Shown here: piece by piece, positions 48,525-60,639 of the stretch | Numbering within the stretch: position 1 is the stretch's first letter | How the letters are laid out: each line of letters opens with the position of its first letter | NCBI GenBank assembly: GCA_007922305.1 | Contig: ML677334.1 | Coordinates: 60,800,858-60,864,857, forward strand | Direction: 5' to 3' | DNA from: Dermatemys mawii | Lineage: Eukaryota; Chordata; Testudines; Dermatemydidae | DNA: 64,000 nt | Made by a program: the position numbers and the translations under genes | The notes under the pieces: generated by a model | Database searches by the model: none | What the model was told of the DNA's origin: nothing | The model's input: only the letters and a program-made list of their open reading frames with translations

Positions 48525-48765
48525 TAAGGCTAGAGGGTACCTTTGTGATCATTTAATTTGACCTCCAGTTTAGCACAGCTCATAGAACTTCCCCAAAATA
48601 ATCCCTAGAGCAGATCTTTTAGAAAGACATCCACTCTGGATTTAAAAATTGTCACTGCTGGAGATTTCACTCCAATGCTTGGAAAATTGTTGCAATGGTT
48701 AATTACTGTTACCATCAAAAATTTTCACTTTATTTCCAGTCTGAAATGACCCAATCAGATTCAGT
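48525..48765 (-). mobile_element. CR1-type LINE fragment, antisense
   Basis: Reads attctaaggctagagggtacctttgtgatcatttaatttgacctcc from the 3' end, then catagaacttccccaaaataatccctagagcagatcttttag and the tttatttccagtctgaa block, the expected order for this LINE on the minus strand. Confidence 0.82.
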
Positions 48766-49129
48766 AGCAGAATGTGATAGGAGCTGGTGTTTCACATTTA
48801 CAGTAGCTCTTTTGTGAGATATTTCCTCTTCTTTTCCACAGTTTGCTATATTCCTATCTGGGAAGTGTTCCACATGTTGTCATTTCTTCACATGGTAGAT
48901 GTGGTTTTTAGTTTGTCCTATATATAGCAAGTAAATAGTCCAGATATGCTTGGATTTGTTTTGAAAACTTCAGTCTGGCCAAAACAATGGATCTGACATT
49001 TAAAAGTGAATTTATGAAACTAAGAACAGGAGCAAGGAGCAACTGCGATGAGATTCAGTGGCAGATATATTATCCCTTACCGGCCTCTAGTACTATAGAA
49101 TGCCGATTCCTTCAGAATGACGCCGACTT
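48766..49129. other. No feature recognised
   Basis: AT-rich, no repeat or coding signal that I can name. Confidence 0.4.
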
Positions 49130-49148
49130 ACCCCCCCCACCCCCCCCG
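49130..49148. repeat. Poly-C tract (about eight C, an A, about eight C)
   Basis: Homopolymer-rich run, seen as poly-G on the minus strand. Length is likely to be uncertain in any read technology. Confidence 0.9.
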
Positions 49149-49182
49149 AAACATCACTTGAGCTTGGAACAATGAATTAGAG

Positions 49183-49315
49183 CAGGGGTTCCCAAACTTG
49201 GTTCACTGTTTGTTCAGAGTAAGCCCCTGGCGGGCCGCGAGACGCCTTGTTTACTTGAGTGTCCACAGGTACGGCCACTCGCAGCTCCGGGAGGCCATGG
49301 TTCGCCATTCCCTAG
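49183..49315 (+). mobile_element. hAT miniature element, 5' half
   Basis: Begins caggggttcccaaacttggttc and continues taagcccctggcgggccgcgagacgc, tgtccacaggtacggcc and gttcgccattccctaggcc, the left arm of a palindromic hAT group. The right arm is missing. The preceding 8-mer is aattagag. Confidence 0.75.
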
Positions 49316-49381
49316 GCCTCATTGAACAGTGACAAATTCATAGCTGAAAACCAGTCTGGCTCACCTGTGTGTTAGCATTGT

Positions 49382-49448
49382 TAAAATAGATCTTAATTTT
49401 ATAAAATAGATCTTAATATTCATTCTTATAAAATTAAGATCTATTTTA
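49382..49448. repeat. Perfect hairpin (23-bp arms, 21-nt loop)
   Basis: 49382-49404 is the exact reverse complement of 49426-49448. The loop repeats aatagatcttaat, so the unit also forms a direct repeat. The paralogous LTR-like copy at 49960-50000 lacks it, so it arose locally. Confidence 0.93.
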
Positions 49449-49459
49449 GACTTTATGAA

Positions 49460-49645
49460 TCAGAGGGGTAGCCGTGTTAGTCTGGAATTGCAGAAGTGAC
49501 AAAGAGTCCTGTGGCACCTTAAGACTATCTAAAGTATTAGACTTTAGTATTTAGACTTAAAGTATTTAGCTAACTAAAGTATTAGTGTTAGCTTATGCTC
49601 TAATACTTTAGTTAGTCTTTAAGGTGCCACAGGACTCTTTGTCAC
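49460..49645 (-). mobile_element. Penelope-like element fragment, antisense, with target duplication
   Basis: Starts tcagaggggtagccgtgttagtctg, the reverse complement of the terminal sequence of the element at 33376, followed by acaaagagtcctgtggcacctta. The other side carries the inverted partner taaggtgccacaggactctttgtcac but not the terminal 25 bp. The flanks are tttagactttatgaa (49445-49459) and tttagactttatggaa (49646-49661), a 15-16 bp duplication with one added base. The paralogous repeat at about 50008-50020 carries a single ttagactttatgaaa, which marks the empty site. The middle has decayed into ctaaagtatta-type repeats. Confidence 0.75.
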
Positions 49646-50735
49646 TTTAGACTTTATGGAATCCTTATAGGATGTTGCCTGTATCACTCTTACTTATAAC
49701 ATCTGTACCCCATATTATCAAGTTATATTAAATGTTTGTATTGTAATCCTCTTAATTGTGTAAGTTGTCAAACAGGAAAGGAGCATTAATTAATGTAGAA
49801 ATACTGGCTTCCAATAGAAGGTGTTGGGTCCTGCCCATCAAGAAGGCCCCTTGAAACCAAATAATCTAAGCATAAGTAAGGTGCCGGCTTGTGCCATCAT
49901 CACTGGGTCTCACTAAACACTGATAAATGCATATCTGGAAACCAGTCTGGCTCGCCTGTGTATTAGTACTGGTGATGACAATTATAGGACTGTGTTTAAT
50001 TGTTTAGACTTTATGAAATGCTTGCAGGATGATACATATATTAATCCTACTTATAATATCTGTATTCCATGTTATAAGATAATGTTTGCTCTATACCTCT
50101 ATACCTCTGTAAAATTTCTTGCTAAGACAGTCAGGGGAGAAGCACTACCAAGTGTGAAATTCTAGTTTACCACAAGAGATGTTATCTCCTTCTCAACAAA
50201 AGAAGGCTTATAGACACAAGATATCTGCAGCTGTTTGGCCTAGGTTAGCCCTAGAGGACTTGTAAAGCTTGCCTATTACAGCAGCTTCTATTACTTTTTG
50301 GAACTTAAGGTTATAACTCACATCTGTGTGTATGTTTATCTGCTTTAACCTTGAAAATAACTCTTTTTCTTTTTCTGAGTTGATAATTTATTTTTTTTGT
50401 TAATTTATTATAGGATTGGTTACAAGTCCTGTGTTTGGTGTAGGATCTAAGATACCATTGACTTGGGGTAAGTGAATGGTCCTTTGGGACTGGGAGTAAC
50501 CTGAATATTGTTATGATTGTTGATGTAAGGGATCATCTATCACAAAGACAAGCTTGTCTAAGTGGCAAGATAGACTTGAGTACCCAAGGGGATTGTGTGT
50601 GACTTCATGCTAAGGCTGTGTTTGCTTGAGGACTTCACCCTTGATACTTGGTTGATGAAATCTAGGTATAGAATACACAATCAGTTTGAGGTTTGTGCCT
50701 TAGTTTGTAACAGTCTGCCGTGAGGTTGATCCTCA

Positions 50736-52699
50736 TGCTTCTGTGTCATTCCAGATAGCTTGACGAACATCTTTATACAGCTGCAGGTGTAGGGCCAAGT
50801 AGGTGAGGAGGCTGTGAGAAGGATGGAGGAACAGACTGGGGAGAGGGGCAAAGGGAGGATAGATAATAGGGGAATATTAGAGGAAGATGAGTGAGGGAAA
50901 AGCATGAAGTAGCAGGGTAGTGAGTGAAGGAAGGAGTTTTCTCTGCGGGGCCAACCTGTGTCACAAGAAGAGAGTAGGTGTCAGAATGGATGAGTGAGGA
51001 GGGAGCTCTCTTATGCAGGTAGCAGAAGATGCCAGCACAAGGGATGTAGAAGGGGCTTCCAAAGGCAGCAGGTGTGACAGAGGTGATGGAGGAGATCAGA
51101 GAAAGCTGCAGTCACAGGCAGAGGAGCAACTCTGTAGAGAAGGTAGGAGCCCGTGACGAAAAGATTCAGGTGCATCCACAATAGTAGCATCAGATAAGAA
51201 AACTGGGAGGTAAGGATATACCCCTCCCCTCATAGTTCCTCTTAAATATTATCTTTTTCACTAGTTCCTATGTTTATATTGTGAAGGGTCACCTCGTACT
51301 GATCAGAGCTTAAACTCAGCCTTGGAAGCATGGGTCAGTGAGTCAGGGAGAGTGGCCCAGCTTTATTCCTTTATATAAAAGCTGCCGGAGTGGTGAGAGA
51401 TGTGTACAGAATCACCCCACACCTGCCTGTAACGGCCCTCAAGGATCAGAACTGACTTTTAAAGCTCAGAATTTAATTTAAATTGATGTAATCCAAACAA
51501 AAGGTCCTGATGCTAAGTATTTAATCAGCAGAACTTCATCTGATATTACCCTAGTGTACAAGTTGTTTTGAAGTGTGTACTGTTTATAAGCTCAGCTCTG
51601 TCCTCCCATATACACCCTTTAGACAGCCTACATGGAATCTCTATTACCTTGGTTTGATGTTGGTGAAACTCCCTTGACTTCAGTTATGTTACTCCCGATT
51701 TAAGTGAGAGACAAACAAGTCCCAAAGTTTCCAAGATGAGAATAGCACTCAAAATGCATTATTACCAAATTCTCCCCAGAGAGACTTGAAAAGGGCTAAA
51801 ACTTACCATCAAAGCCTGAAGGGTCAAGTGTAGAATTTTTAATTATTTTCAAGGGGAAATTTTTTAATTATACAAATGTATAAGGAAATGAAGGTTTCTT
51901 TTGGTTTCACTAATATTTTTGTACTTTTTTGAATGGCAATGGTTTTCCAGAATAGTAGAGTTAGAAACAGAATATGTATGTCGTTGGATGCAGTGTTAAC
52001 AATGTCATTGACATAATAGTAGTTCATGGGGATGTGTAGCCCAAAAAATTAATTTGGGTTTAAATACTAACCTTCCACTTTCAACTGGTATCAAAACACG
52101 TATGTCCTCCGGCCCCCATCCTGTTTTTGGAGTAGCAGTTTATTTCTGTGAGATAGATGGATTTTCTAATAATTCATAATTGGCTGTTGTGAGCCAGAAC
52201 CTGATCACATCCCAATTTTTAGGTACTCATAAAAATCTGAAAATGCAATTATTTTACATTCTGGTAGAGTGGAATAATTCACATTTAGTGGTTCTTTCAC
52301 TGAACTTCAGCCTGGATCATCCATCAAGCAATTATTATTTTACTGTAGCAAGTACAAAAAATAGGTTAAACCAAAGTTACTATATAACACTCAAAACATT
52401 ATATATGATAAAGAAATATAAACAGAGGACCAAGAAACTCAATTGAAAAGACATTGATGTGGATGTCAAAACATTGTGCCCTTGTGACCCCACATAGGTG
52501 AACATTTCTGACCAAGGATATAAAGAGAAAAGACTAGTCAAGGAAACAAGGTATGGGGGATGTAAATTCTTTTGCCACACTTTAGACTTGGCACAAGCTT
52601 CCTCTTCTTGTGCACTGCATGATCTTCTCTCCATTTAAATTTCTCCTTACAACATGCTTCTTCTGTGAAGTCATTCCATGAGGATCAGGCAAACAGTAT
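50736..52699. other. No gene recognised; purine-rich then AT-rich
   Basis: 50790-51210 is strongly purine-rich on the plus strand (gaggaggctgtgagaagg, agtgagtgaaggaaggag), with no tandem unit that I can define. 51633-51715 is a palindromic remnant. The rest is AT-rich. Confidence 0.45.
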
Positions 52700-52763
52700 G
52701 TATGTATATGTGCGTGTGTGCATGTGTATGTACAATGTATATGTGTTTATATACACACACACA
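52700..52763. repeat. TG/TA-type microsatellite
   Basis: Impure (TG)n/(TA)n run: tatgtatatgtgcgtgtgtgcatgtg onward to tatatacacacacacaa. Confidence 0.85.
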
Positions 52764-52816
52764 ATAATTTGATATTAGATCATCTAATTATATTTTCAGC
52801 GCCCATTTCAGATCAG

Positions 52817-52970
52817 CAGTCCTCAACTATTTCATGCCGGGATCCCATACTACTAAAGAAGAGAGTTTGGGTGACTCCCTCCCTCCCTTTTTATCTTGCC
52901 ATAAAGAAAGGGAAGGGTGGCTGTGACCCTCCCACTGCGAACCAATAACTGAGGCTGTATGCTCCTTGGG
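52817..52970 (+). mobile_element. hAT-type element, left end fragment
   Basis: Begins cagtcctcaactatttcatgccgggatccc, a decayed cagtggttctcaacc-type hAT end, and contains ctgtgaccctcccactgcgaacc. No right end or duplication. Confidence 0.5.
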
Positions 52971-53122
52971 GAGGGGACTGTATTCCTGTATAAACTGATA
53001 AAACCAACAGTTCTCAATAAATAGAAAAAATAATAAATAAGGCAAATGGGACTGTGGGGAGAGAGATTTTTGGACATGGACAGGGCAAGTACGGATGATG
53101 ATCCTTGTTAATAGATTTTAAA

Positions 53123-53245
53123 TTCGTAGATTTTAAGACCAGAAGGAGCCTCCATGATCATATAGTCTGACCTCCTTCATAACATAGCCCGTTTAATTTC
53201 ACTCAGTCATTCCTACATTGAGTCCATATTAAAATTCTGTACGAT
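53123..53245 (-). mobile_element. CR1-type LINE 3' end, antisense
   Basis: Reads ttcgtagattttaagaccagaaggagcctccatgatcatatagtctgacctcc, the reverse complement of the tail shared with the SINE at 36389. A short 5'-truncated copy. Confidence 0.8.
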
Positions 53246-55546
53246 TTCACTATGTGTTTTTTGGGGGGATTTTTTAATTACCTTTGAGGGATGTTGTCTT
53301 TGATTTCTGGTATAATGCTTCAATATTCTTTTATTTTAATTAAGTTTACTATTCCCTAACAAAATAAAAAGGAGAGCATTACTAAATCAACATTAGTACA
53401 AACAAATACAAAAATACAAAGTAATTGAGGAATTAATTAGTTATTATTAATTTGAATGAAAGGCAGTCTTTGCACAATTCTGCCTTGCATTATGTGCTCC
53501 TTTTGAAGTCAGTGTTAGTTGTATCTGGTTCTAAATGAATGTTACATCAGCAAGGATTATTGCAGCTCGTTAAATTATTGAGAAAATCAGAATCAAAGCT
53601 GTAATAAATACATTATCATAAAAATAGATAAACATGCACAATAATAACCAAAAGGAACGTATAACTCAACTAAATTCTTCTGTGCATGGCTAGAGAGATG
53701 TGTAGTGGGGAGGAGAGTTCTATAAGCAAATGTGTTAAAAAGACCCCCTCCATGTTAATACAACAATAATATGCAGATGAACAGCGGGTAGTAAAACTGC
53801 AGTTTCACCACTTGTGATTAAGCAGAAGAGTTGGGGAGTGAGCAGGTGAAAGACAGTATCTGTTGCCAGCAACGTCTTGTGCTTGAGAACCAGTCAACTG
53901 ACTGCAAGGCATATTTGAATTTAATGTTCGGGGTACTTAACTCGTCTCCCCCAATAAATGAAATCAGCAACTCAGGAAGATGGGGAACAGTAGGTCACCT
54001 TAGAAATGGCTGTATTCTGCTTCCTACACATTTGTGTGCGTCTTGGGGAATGTGCCAAGCACTCAGGAAGTGGGGGAGGGGTACTGATGTCCAAAATACA
54101 GTGAACAAAGCAGGAAATATAAAGAGATAAGTTGGCCCAAGTGAACATACAAAACCACAATTTTGTGGCAGGTCGTTCTAGGTCTCTTTGACCTTGGCAG
54201 TAATACATGGGTCATATTTTATATGCATGAACTGTCCTTGAACAGTTTCTCCAATGTCTTACAAACAAGCTTTCCTTCCTCATAAAGCATATTTACTGTC
54301 ATCTTCTCTCTTTTCTTTTGCAAAAGGATTTTTTTTTTTGTGGACAACAAAAAATCCTGGCCTTTATCCACATTTCATCTGCTTAGTCTTCGTCATAAAG
54401 AATCTAAGGACACTAATGTAGTAAAAGGATTTCATTCTCTCTTATTTCTTGGAAAATCCAGACACACTCCTAGAGCAATTGATTGAATTTGGAGTGTTTT
54501 GGTTTTCTTACGGAGTAGAGAATATGACCAGCAGTGAGCCTTGTTTTGACATGGGAAGATTTGGATTTAGGGAGAATTCCTAATCACCAACACAAAGCCA
54601 ATGCAGGAGGGGGTTTCAAAGATGCCCAAATTATGATTCACTTTAAATGGAAGTTGAGTGCCTAACTCCTCTTTGTGCCTTTGGAAAGCTCCTTTTGAGT
54701 AAATAAGTATGGCTTGGTTTATCTATTTTAGCATGAGAGTTTTGAATCCCCCAGTACATGAAGCATCCCTGCAGCCACTACACTGGCAATTGAAATGTAA
54801 GGCTGGCTATAGAGTGCTACACTCTAAGCAGGGTTTGGCTAATGGATCCACTTCAGGCTAGCCAGTCTGACAATAATCTCATGTGGACAGAGCCACCACA
54901 TAGCACTGTTCTGGGATGGACGAAGCATGATTATCTCAGAGCAGCATTCCATGACTTCCTCCTGCCATGCGGTAGAATCACAGTTATTAAAAAGCATCCT
55001 GTTGAGGGTAGGTCAAGATTTCTCTCTAAGTGAAAATGAGGGGTGCGCAGGCACAATAGCGATAGTGGGTTTGATGGCATCACTAAAATCAAAAACAGAA
55101 GAATGGGTGTGCGGGTATCAGTATGAACAATTTAACCACCCATTTCTCATAAATCCAAGCAATTCTTTTGCTTTCTCATATGGTTGAAGGTGCTTTTTGG
55201 TGACAAAGTAGTGAGCAAAGCATTCATGGTGCAGGAGGGGTGAAGAATGGGCGACAGCTTTTGGAATATGTGTAGGAATGTCCAACCTCCGCCACATGCT
55301 GTTATATACAAACCAGAGCATTGTTTGCATTTTCATCTGTGCTTTAGATTGCACGAAAAGCCTTTGTACCTCGCTGTGCAGTTAATTGCTCCTGTCTTGG
55401 CCTGACACATGGCTCATGCTATGTCTCTTTTGCACATTTCATTAAATGGTCCTGCCTCTGAGCTTGTCATTCCGTTTAGATGGGTGTCTCAACCCATCTT
55501 CCACATCAGTTATGCACCTGCTTATTTTCACTATCTGAGGAACGAA
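53246..55546. other. No gene recognised
   Basis: 53320-53480 is very AT-rich with taattagttattattaatt words. 54605-54700 is a fold-back remnant. Open frames up to 99 codons carry no domain. Confidence 0.5.
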
Positions 55547-55770
55547 AGATGGCCCAGTGGTGAAAATGCCAACATGGTACTTGGGACACCTGCATTCAAG
55601 TTCCTTATTTACAACAGACTTGACGTTGTGCTAGTCACTTAGTTTCTCTGTGCCTCAGTTTACCCTGTGAAATGGAGATAATAGTTCTCCCTAACTACAT
55701 GGGGGAGATGTAACAATAAATAAAAATTCTGAAATATTACAATGCTACAATGAGGTGAAGTATATAAATA
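55547..55770 (+). mobile_element. MIR-like SINE
   Basis: Order of head (gatggcccagtggtgaaaatgcc), core (gtgctagtcacttagtttctctgtgcctcagtttaccctgtgaaatgg) and tail (ataatagttctccctaac, then agtatataaatacctga) fits MIR. Confidence 0.85.
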
Positions 55771-56057
55771 CCTGAGGTTGGAAGGTAGAAGAAATCTGCC
55801 ATATGGAAGGTCTGAGTATAAAGAAATACACGAGTGAGGAAGCAATAATAAGTTATATTGGAGCTCTTTGTCGGTGGGCTAAAAATTCTTCTGAAATCTA
55901 TAGCTGGAGGATACAACTAATCTCAGTAGCTAATTTTAACTCCTCAATATTTGGCAGCTTTTGAATTTTTTTTCTCTAAAAATACCAAAAGGGATTAAAG
56001 TATAAAGGGGATTAAACACTTGTCAAATTTAATTTTGTTAAATGAAACTGTATTTCT

Positions 56058-56415
56058 GGGGACTGGATGGCTCAGTGGATAGTTGATGGGAAACCTTTCT
56101 TGGTTAATCGTTCAAATCCATCCCAATTTGGTAGCGACTGAAATTCATCATTATCCTATGAAAGCTTTTCAGTGGTATAAGTGAAATGAGTGAGTAATTT
56201 GAGTCTAGTTCCTAGTGGAATGTCTGTATCACAACAAATCTACCAAAATTGGCAATAATTGGCTGCTCTACCTTAGGCAGATCCATTGGTGAGACTACAG
56301 ATGGAACAGGTATAGAGATAGAACCATTGTCTCATCCCTAAAATAGCCTCTCATGGTCATGGTTGAGCTACACTGACAGAGCAGTGGGAGGATACTTACA
56401 CAGTTTCTGCAAGGT
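56058..56415 (+). mobile_element. tRNA-headed SINE, second family
   Basis: A box tggctcagtgg (56068-56078) and B box gttcaaatcc (56110-56119) are spaced as in tRNA promoters. The body differs from the 36389 SINE (ttttcagtggtataagtgaaatg, ggttgagctacactgac). I recall this wording from an old sauropsid repeat; its right boundary is approximate and no LINE tail was recognised. Confidence 0.65.
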
Positions 56416-56739
56416 AATAACTATTTTGTGGATATACATAGGAGTTTATTATCCAAACTTATTGATACGGCACTTTAACTGAACACTGAACCCCTCTAAA
56501 ACAATCAAAGAAAGAAGGCAAATATATTTTGAATTGAAAAGCAGAGAAAACTTTTGAGACCGTCAGATTTTCAGGAAAAATGTCCCTATCGTGAGCTCTC
56601 ATAGACTGCAGAATAATATCCAAAGAGCAGTTGTGGACTTGCCATTACTTGAGTTGTGTAAAACAAAGACTGACTCCTCTCATCCCTGTACCTAATTGGA
56701 AGGGTGAGTAAATAGGTGATGGTGACATTTTCAGACTAG

Positions 56740-56991
56740 CAGGGCCGGCTCCAGGCACCAGCGCTCCAAGCACATGCCTGGGGTGGCAAGCCGCGGGGGG
56801 TGGCCTGACTTTCGCCATCAGGGTGGCAGCCAGACTGTCTTTGGTGGCATTTCGGTGAGAGATCCACAGCTGATGCGGATTAGCTCTATTTCAGAGGCGG
56901 GGACGACAAGATCCCGGGACCCGTGAACCTCCCACAGGCCTGCCGCAGAACTTCCGCACTTGTGGCGGCAAAAACCTTAGAGCCTCCCCTG
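56740..56991. mobile_element. hAT-type miniature element (252 bp)
   Basis: Ends cagggccggctccaggcac and ttagagcctcccctg. The interior ggggtggcaagccgcggggggtggcc and ggcggcaaaaacc fit an abundant turtle GC-rich family. The flanking 8-mers agree only weakly, so the duplication has decayed. Confidence 0.75.
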
Positions 56992-57110
56992 AAAGTTAGG
57001 CACCTAAATCCAAAATGAGGCACCAAATAAGTGGAGTGATTTTGAAAGGTGCAGTGACCGGGAGCAGTGGGCGCTCAAGATCTCTGAAAATCAGGACAGT
57101 TAGTTAGGTG
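56992..57110. repeat. Palindromic miniature-element remnant
   Basis: gttaggcacctaaatccaaaatgagg on the left, tctgaaaatcaggacagttagttagg on the right; same style as 37590 and 60105. Confidence 0.55.
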
Positions 57111-59655
57111 TATTCACTGTACTTCCCTTGGCAGATGTCAAAATTTTTCTGAAATCATATTTTAACCCCACTGATTATTCCTTTTCTGTTAATCAATATG
57201 GAAAACAATGTCCAGCGCAGCAGATGAACAAAAGACAAATACTGGAGATTTGGAAAGGTGTTTTCTGGTCATCTCTGTTACTTCTCAGAATTTTTTTTAA
57301 CGAAGATAGAGGGTAAATGATCTTTATATCTTCAACACAGAGGCTGAACTCCAAGATTGGAAAAAATGGAAATGGACAGTCCACAATCCCCTGCGTTCCA
57401 ATTGGTTTTACTGCATTCATCTGACAAGCAGCACTTTTTATGTCACCAACCACAGGTCTTGTCCTACATTCCTTTCTGAGACCAAAGACTACTTAAGTAG
57501 AAGTTTGGACCCTCTATGTCAGCTGACTGGCAAGGCAGCGCTTTCCTATCTTTCTGCTAATTATTTGTTTTTATTATATTGAAGACAAGTAACATTTTGA
57601 ACTGTGCTGGGGACAACAGAAACAGTATAACTGCTTGGTCTCAAGGGGAAAAGACAACTTGAAGGGCTTGGTTCAGCACTGGGGCATCACAATGTCCTCC
57701 AGCGTAAGACAGGATATAACCTCTGGTGGTAAAGAGTTTGCCTGGAGAAGGGGAGTGGCAGAGGCACGAGGCACCCGAAAGTCTGCTCTGCCAGGGGACT
57801 TAGAATGGGACAGCAAAGTGGGTGATGCAGAGTCAGAGAGGGCTCATGGCCAAGACATGCAGGAAAGTTGTGATTCAGCTCCATCCCCTCCACTTCCAGC
57901 TAATGCTGAATGAGAGATTCCTGCAGACTCCTTCCTTCAGTTGGGCAATTGATTCACCTCTCTGACACACCAGCTTGACTCTTGTGCAATGCCACTCAGA
58001 AAACCCTGTATGACTTTGTCACTTGTACATTCAATGGCACCCATCTTTGGGAGACAGACCGCTCCTGGGCTGAGACACTGTTTGCTAGGTTCTAGGCCAG
58101 AGTGAATTTCTGAGGCTGAGGCATATATTCCTGACAAATGAGACTCACAACCTTAGCTGCAACTGAACTGAATAGGAGCAGCCGCTCTAATTCAGGTGCT
58201 GTCATTTATACATTAAGCTCGTACACCTCAAAGACATGGCTAGGCAATACTGACAATAAACTAACGATGAATTCGCTGTTGCTGCTGAACCCAGCCCTCA
58301 GTGGCATTGTTAAAATCTCCAGCTTCAGTCACTGTGAAGAGCTTCATTGCTTGGTTCTCATACTACTGATAGGATTTCCAGATTTTCTTTAGCAAGGGTG
58401 AGCCCAACAATTTATTTCACTTGCTTTGCTTGCATAGTACAGTAAGGTTACCTTGACGTGAAATCTGATGCCTTGTGCAGGAACAGGTTATTGCACTGTA
58501 ACAAGTGGCTTTTTTCCCCTCAACCTATAATAACAGTACAGTACCACTGGGGGGCACTCACATTAACATATACCTGGAGAGCTGCAGAACACCTTTCAGG
58601 TGTGTTCATTTATTCAACAGTGCTCAGATTGCAACTGAGTGTACTGTAAGAGGGAAAAGAGATTTTGTGGAAGGCCAGGCAATCTGAAAACAGACTAAAC
58701 TCCTGGCTGAAGCCTCCCCTTATAATTTGCTCAGAGGTTTGGCAAACTAAACATTATTTATATATTGCAAAAGTCAAGTGAAAAGTTGAAAAGAGCTAAA
58801 TCTTCCTACAGAAATCTGTGAATCTTAGTATCAGGCATTGTGGTGTCAGAGAAATCTGAACAAGAGAAGGGAATTTTTTTAAAGGTCCAAGTGCAGCATG
58901 ACGAAGATGACCTTGTGCACATCTCTCTTTCCTAATATTCATCAATAACAACATTTGTGTGGCTACCTCTCTGAGCACAAGGCTTCCAAATAAAGCATTC
59001 TACAGCCAGATGCTAGTTGCCAAGGTTGAATGATTAATGCTTTGTAAGAGCTTATCTGCCATACAGTTCCCAAGAGGGCTCGGATTGCCAGAGATAATTT
59101 GAGGAACTGCTTTCTGGTAAATCCTTGAACATTTGAGACCAAAATCCAAACCTTAGATAGAGTTTCCACTTGCACTTATTTCAGATGGGATGGTTAAAAG
59201 AAGTTGGTATTGAAATAGATGAGGGGTCAAGGCTTTCTCATTTATGCATTATTTTTTTTTTTGCTATATTTAAGAGTGGTTTTGGATTATCAATTTTTGC
59301 AGGTATCATGAATGTAAAACACAGAATGTGTCTCAAATCTTGACTCTTCTCAGCAGCTCGGTACTGATGTCTCAACGGGCTAACTGAACAGCTTACAAGG
59401 AGGTTACCAGCTCTTCTGATCTGCAAATTAGAGCAGAAGGGGGGTCTGAAAATTAGACCTAGCACCTGTCAGAGCACTGAGCAAAATGGCTTGTTTTGCT
59501 TTGTTATGCTTTTATAAAATCATCATCAGGATTATTCTCTTCCCCACAATGCCACCCATCCCCAAATATTATTGCCTATTGTTTTAAAGTCCAGTGGATA
59601 GTGTTTATCACTCCCAAAATAGTATGCTGGGCATGAATAGACATCGAGGGTAGGA
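57111..59655. other. No gene recognised
   Basis: No exon-like frame, RNA gene or named repeat. Several frames of 60-92 codons overlap on both strands. Confidence 0.5.
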
Positions 59656-59990
59656 TTTTCAAAAGCACCCAGTTTTCACCTAACCCTGCTCCCGTTGTAG
59701 GCCATGACATAGCAGTTTTGAAAGTCCCACCCCTGAATCCAATAACAGCACATGGTTCTATGGTTAGGAAAATTTGATGACAATCAAAATGTGGCGAAGA
59801 TTGAATTGACCTATCATTTTTGACGTGGTCTTGCTGATCAGGTGAAATGTCAGAATGGTTTGGAGATGGTCACCTTGTTGCTGCCCATGCACTGTATTTT
59901 CTGGTCCAGATCCCCAGCTGGTGTTCATTGGCATAGCTCCATCTACTTCAATAGACTTTTATGCCATCTTGCACCAACTAAGAATCTGGT
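59656..59990. repeat. Two palindromic miniature-element remnants
   Basis: 59656-59735 runs gattttcaaaagcaccc ... ttttgaaagtcccacc. 59895-59990 runs tggtccagatccccagctgg through catagctccatctacttcaatagac to caccaactaagaatctgg. Both have inverted ends of known fold-back style. Confidence 0.6.
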
Positions 59991-60104
59991 TTCTAGTACT
60001 GTGACTTGGGCACCTATCACCAGTACCTCATTCACCTGGGAATAGCCGAAGCTGAGAAGTCTTTGTGGGCAATAGAACCTTTTTAATGGACTACAGTAAA
60101 TATT

Positions 60105-60300
60105 ACAGCCCAATTTTTCAAACTTAGATGCTAAACTTTAGGCACTTAAATAAATGGCTTTATTTCCAGAGGTGCCGAGCACCTGCAGTTACCAGTTACT
60201 TTAGGAGGAGTGACAAGTGCTCAGGTCCTTTGAAAATCAGGCCACTTAAATCTGGATTTAGATGTCTAAACACGGACCTATGGTTGAAGCGATTGGCCTT
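60105..60300. repeat. Palindromic miniature-element remnant
   Basis: Runs cccaatttttcaaacttagatgc and ttccagaggtgccgagcacctgcag, then aagtgctcaggtcctttgaaaatcaggccac, with inverted halves around gttaccagttactttagg. Confidence 0.6.
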
Positions 60301-60639
60301 TGCCTCTGTCAGAATTCTTCCAAAAATTCTCGTGCTTGCTTAACTTTTCAAAAAAATAATTAATTAATGTTATTTTTATATACTTGACTACTTAGGAGAT
60401 CACTTTGTCTGTCTCTGTGATTACTGGAGTCAGCCAGCAACATGATAGGACTTGCTTGTTTACATAGCTCTGAGGGTTATGACAACACATCAGAATGTAC
60501 AGGTGCCATGTAGGGATGCAGCTTGCAATTCAGAGCAGCTGACTTGACTCTTTAATAAAGAATTCCTTATTTTAAAACAACCTGATCTTGTTGTTCTCAA
60601 CAAAATGATCTGCTTAATGCAACTTGGTTGTCTCCTTTG

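Larger units (their letters stand above)
49322..50735 (+). mobile_element. LTR-like repeat with an internal tandem duplication
   Basis: Two similar copies lie in a row. 49322-49790 and 49915-50140 share, in order, aaaccagtctggctc.cctgtgt.ttag, a ttagactttatg.aat block, aggatg.t, cttataa.atctgta.ccca and tgttt. The first copy is interrupted by the Penelope insertion. The rest (50140-50735) continues with tgacttggggtaagtgaatggtcc and similar text, ending near tttgtaacag. No coding region. LTR status is an inference from wording and layout. Confidence 0.5.

Noticed and set aside
56060..56130. tRNA gene
   Set aside because: Promoter boxes belong to a SINE head; no acceptor stem pairs and a long SINE body follows.
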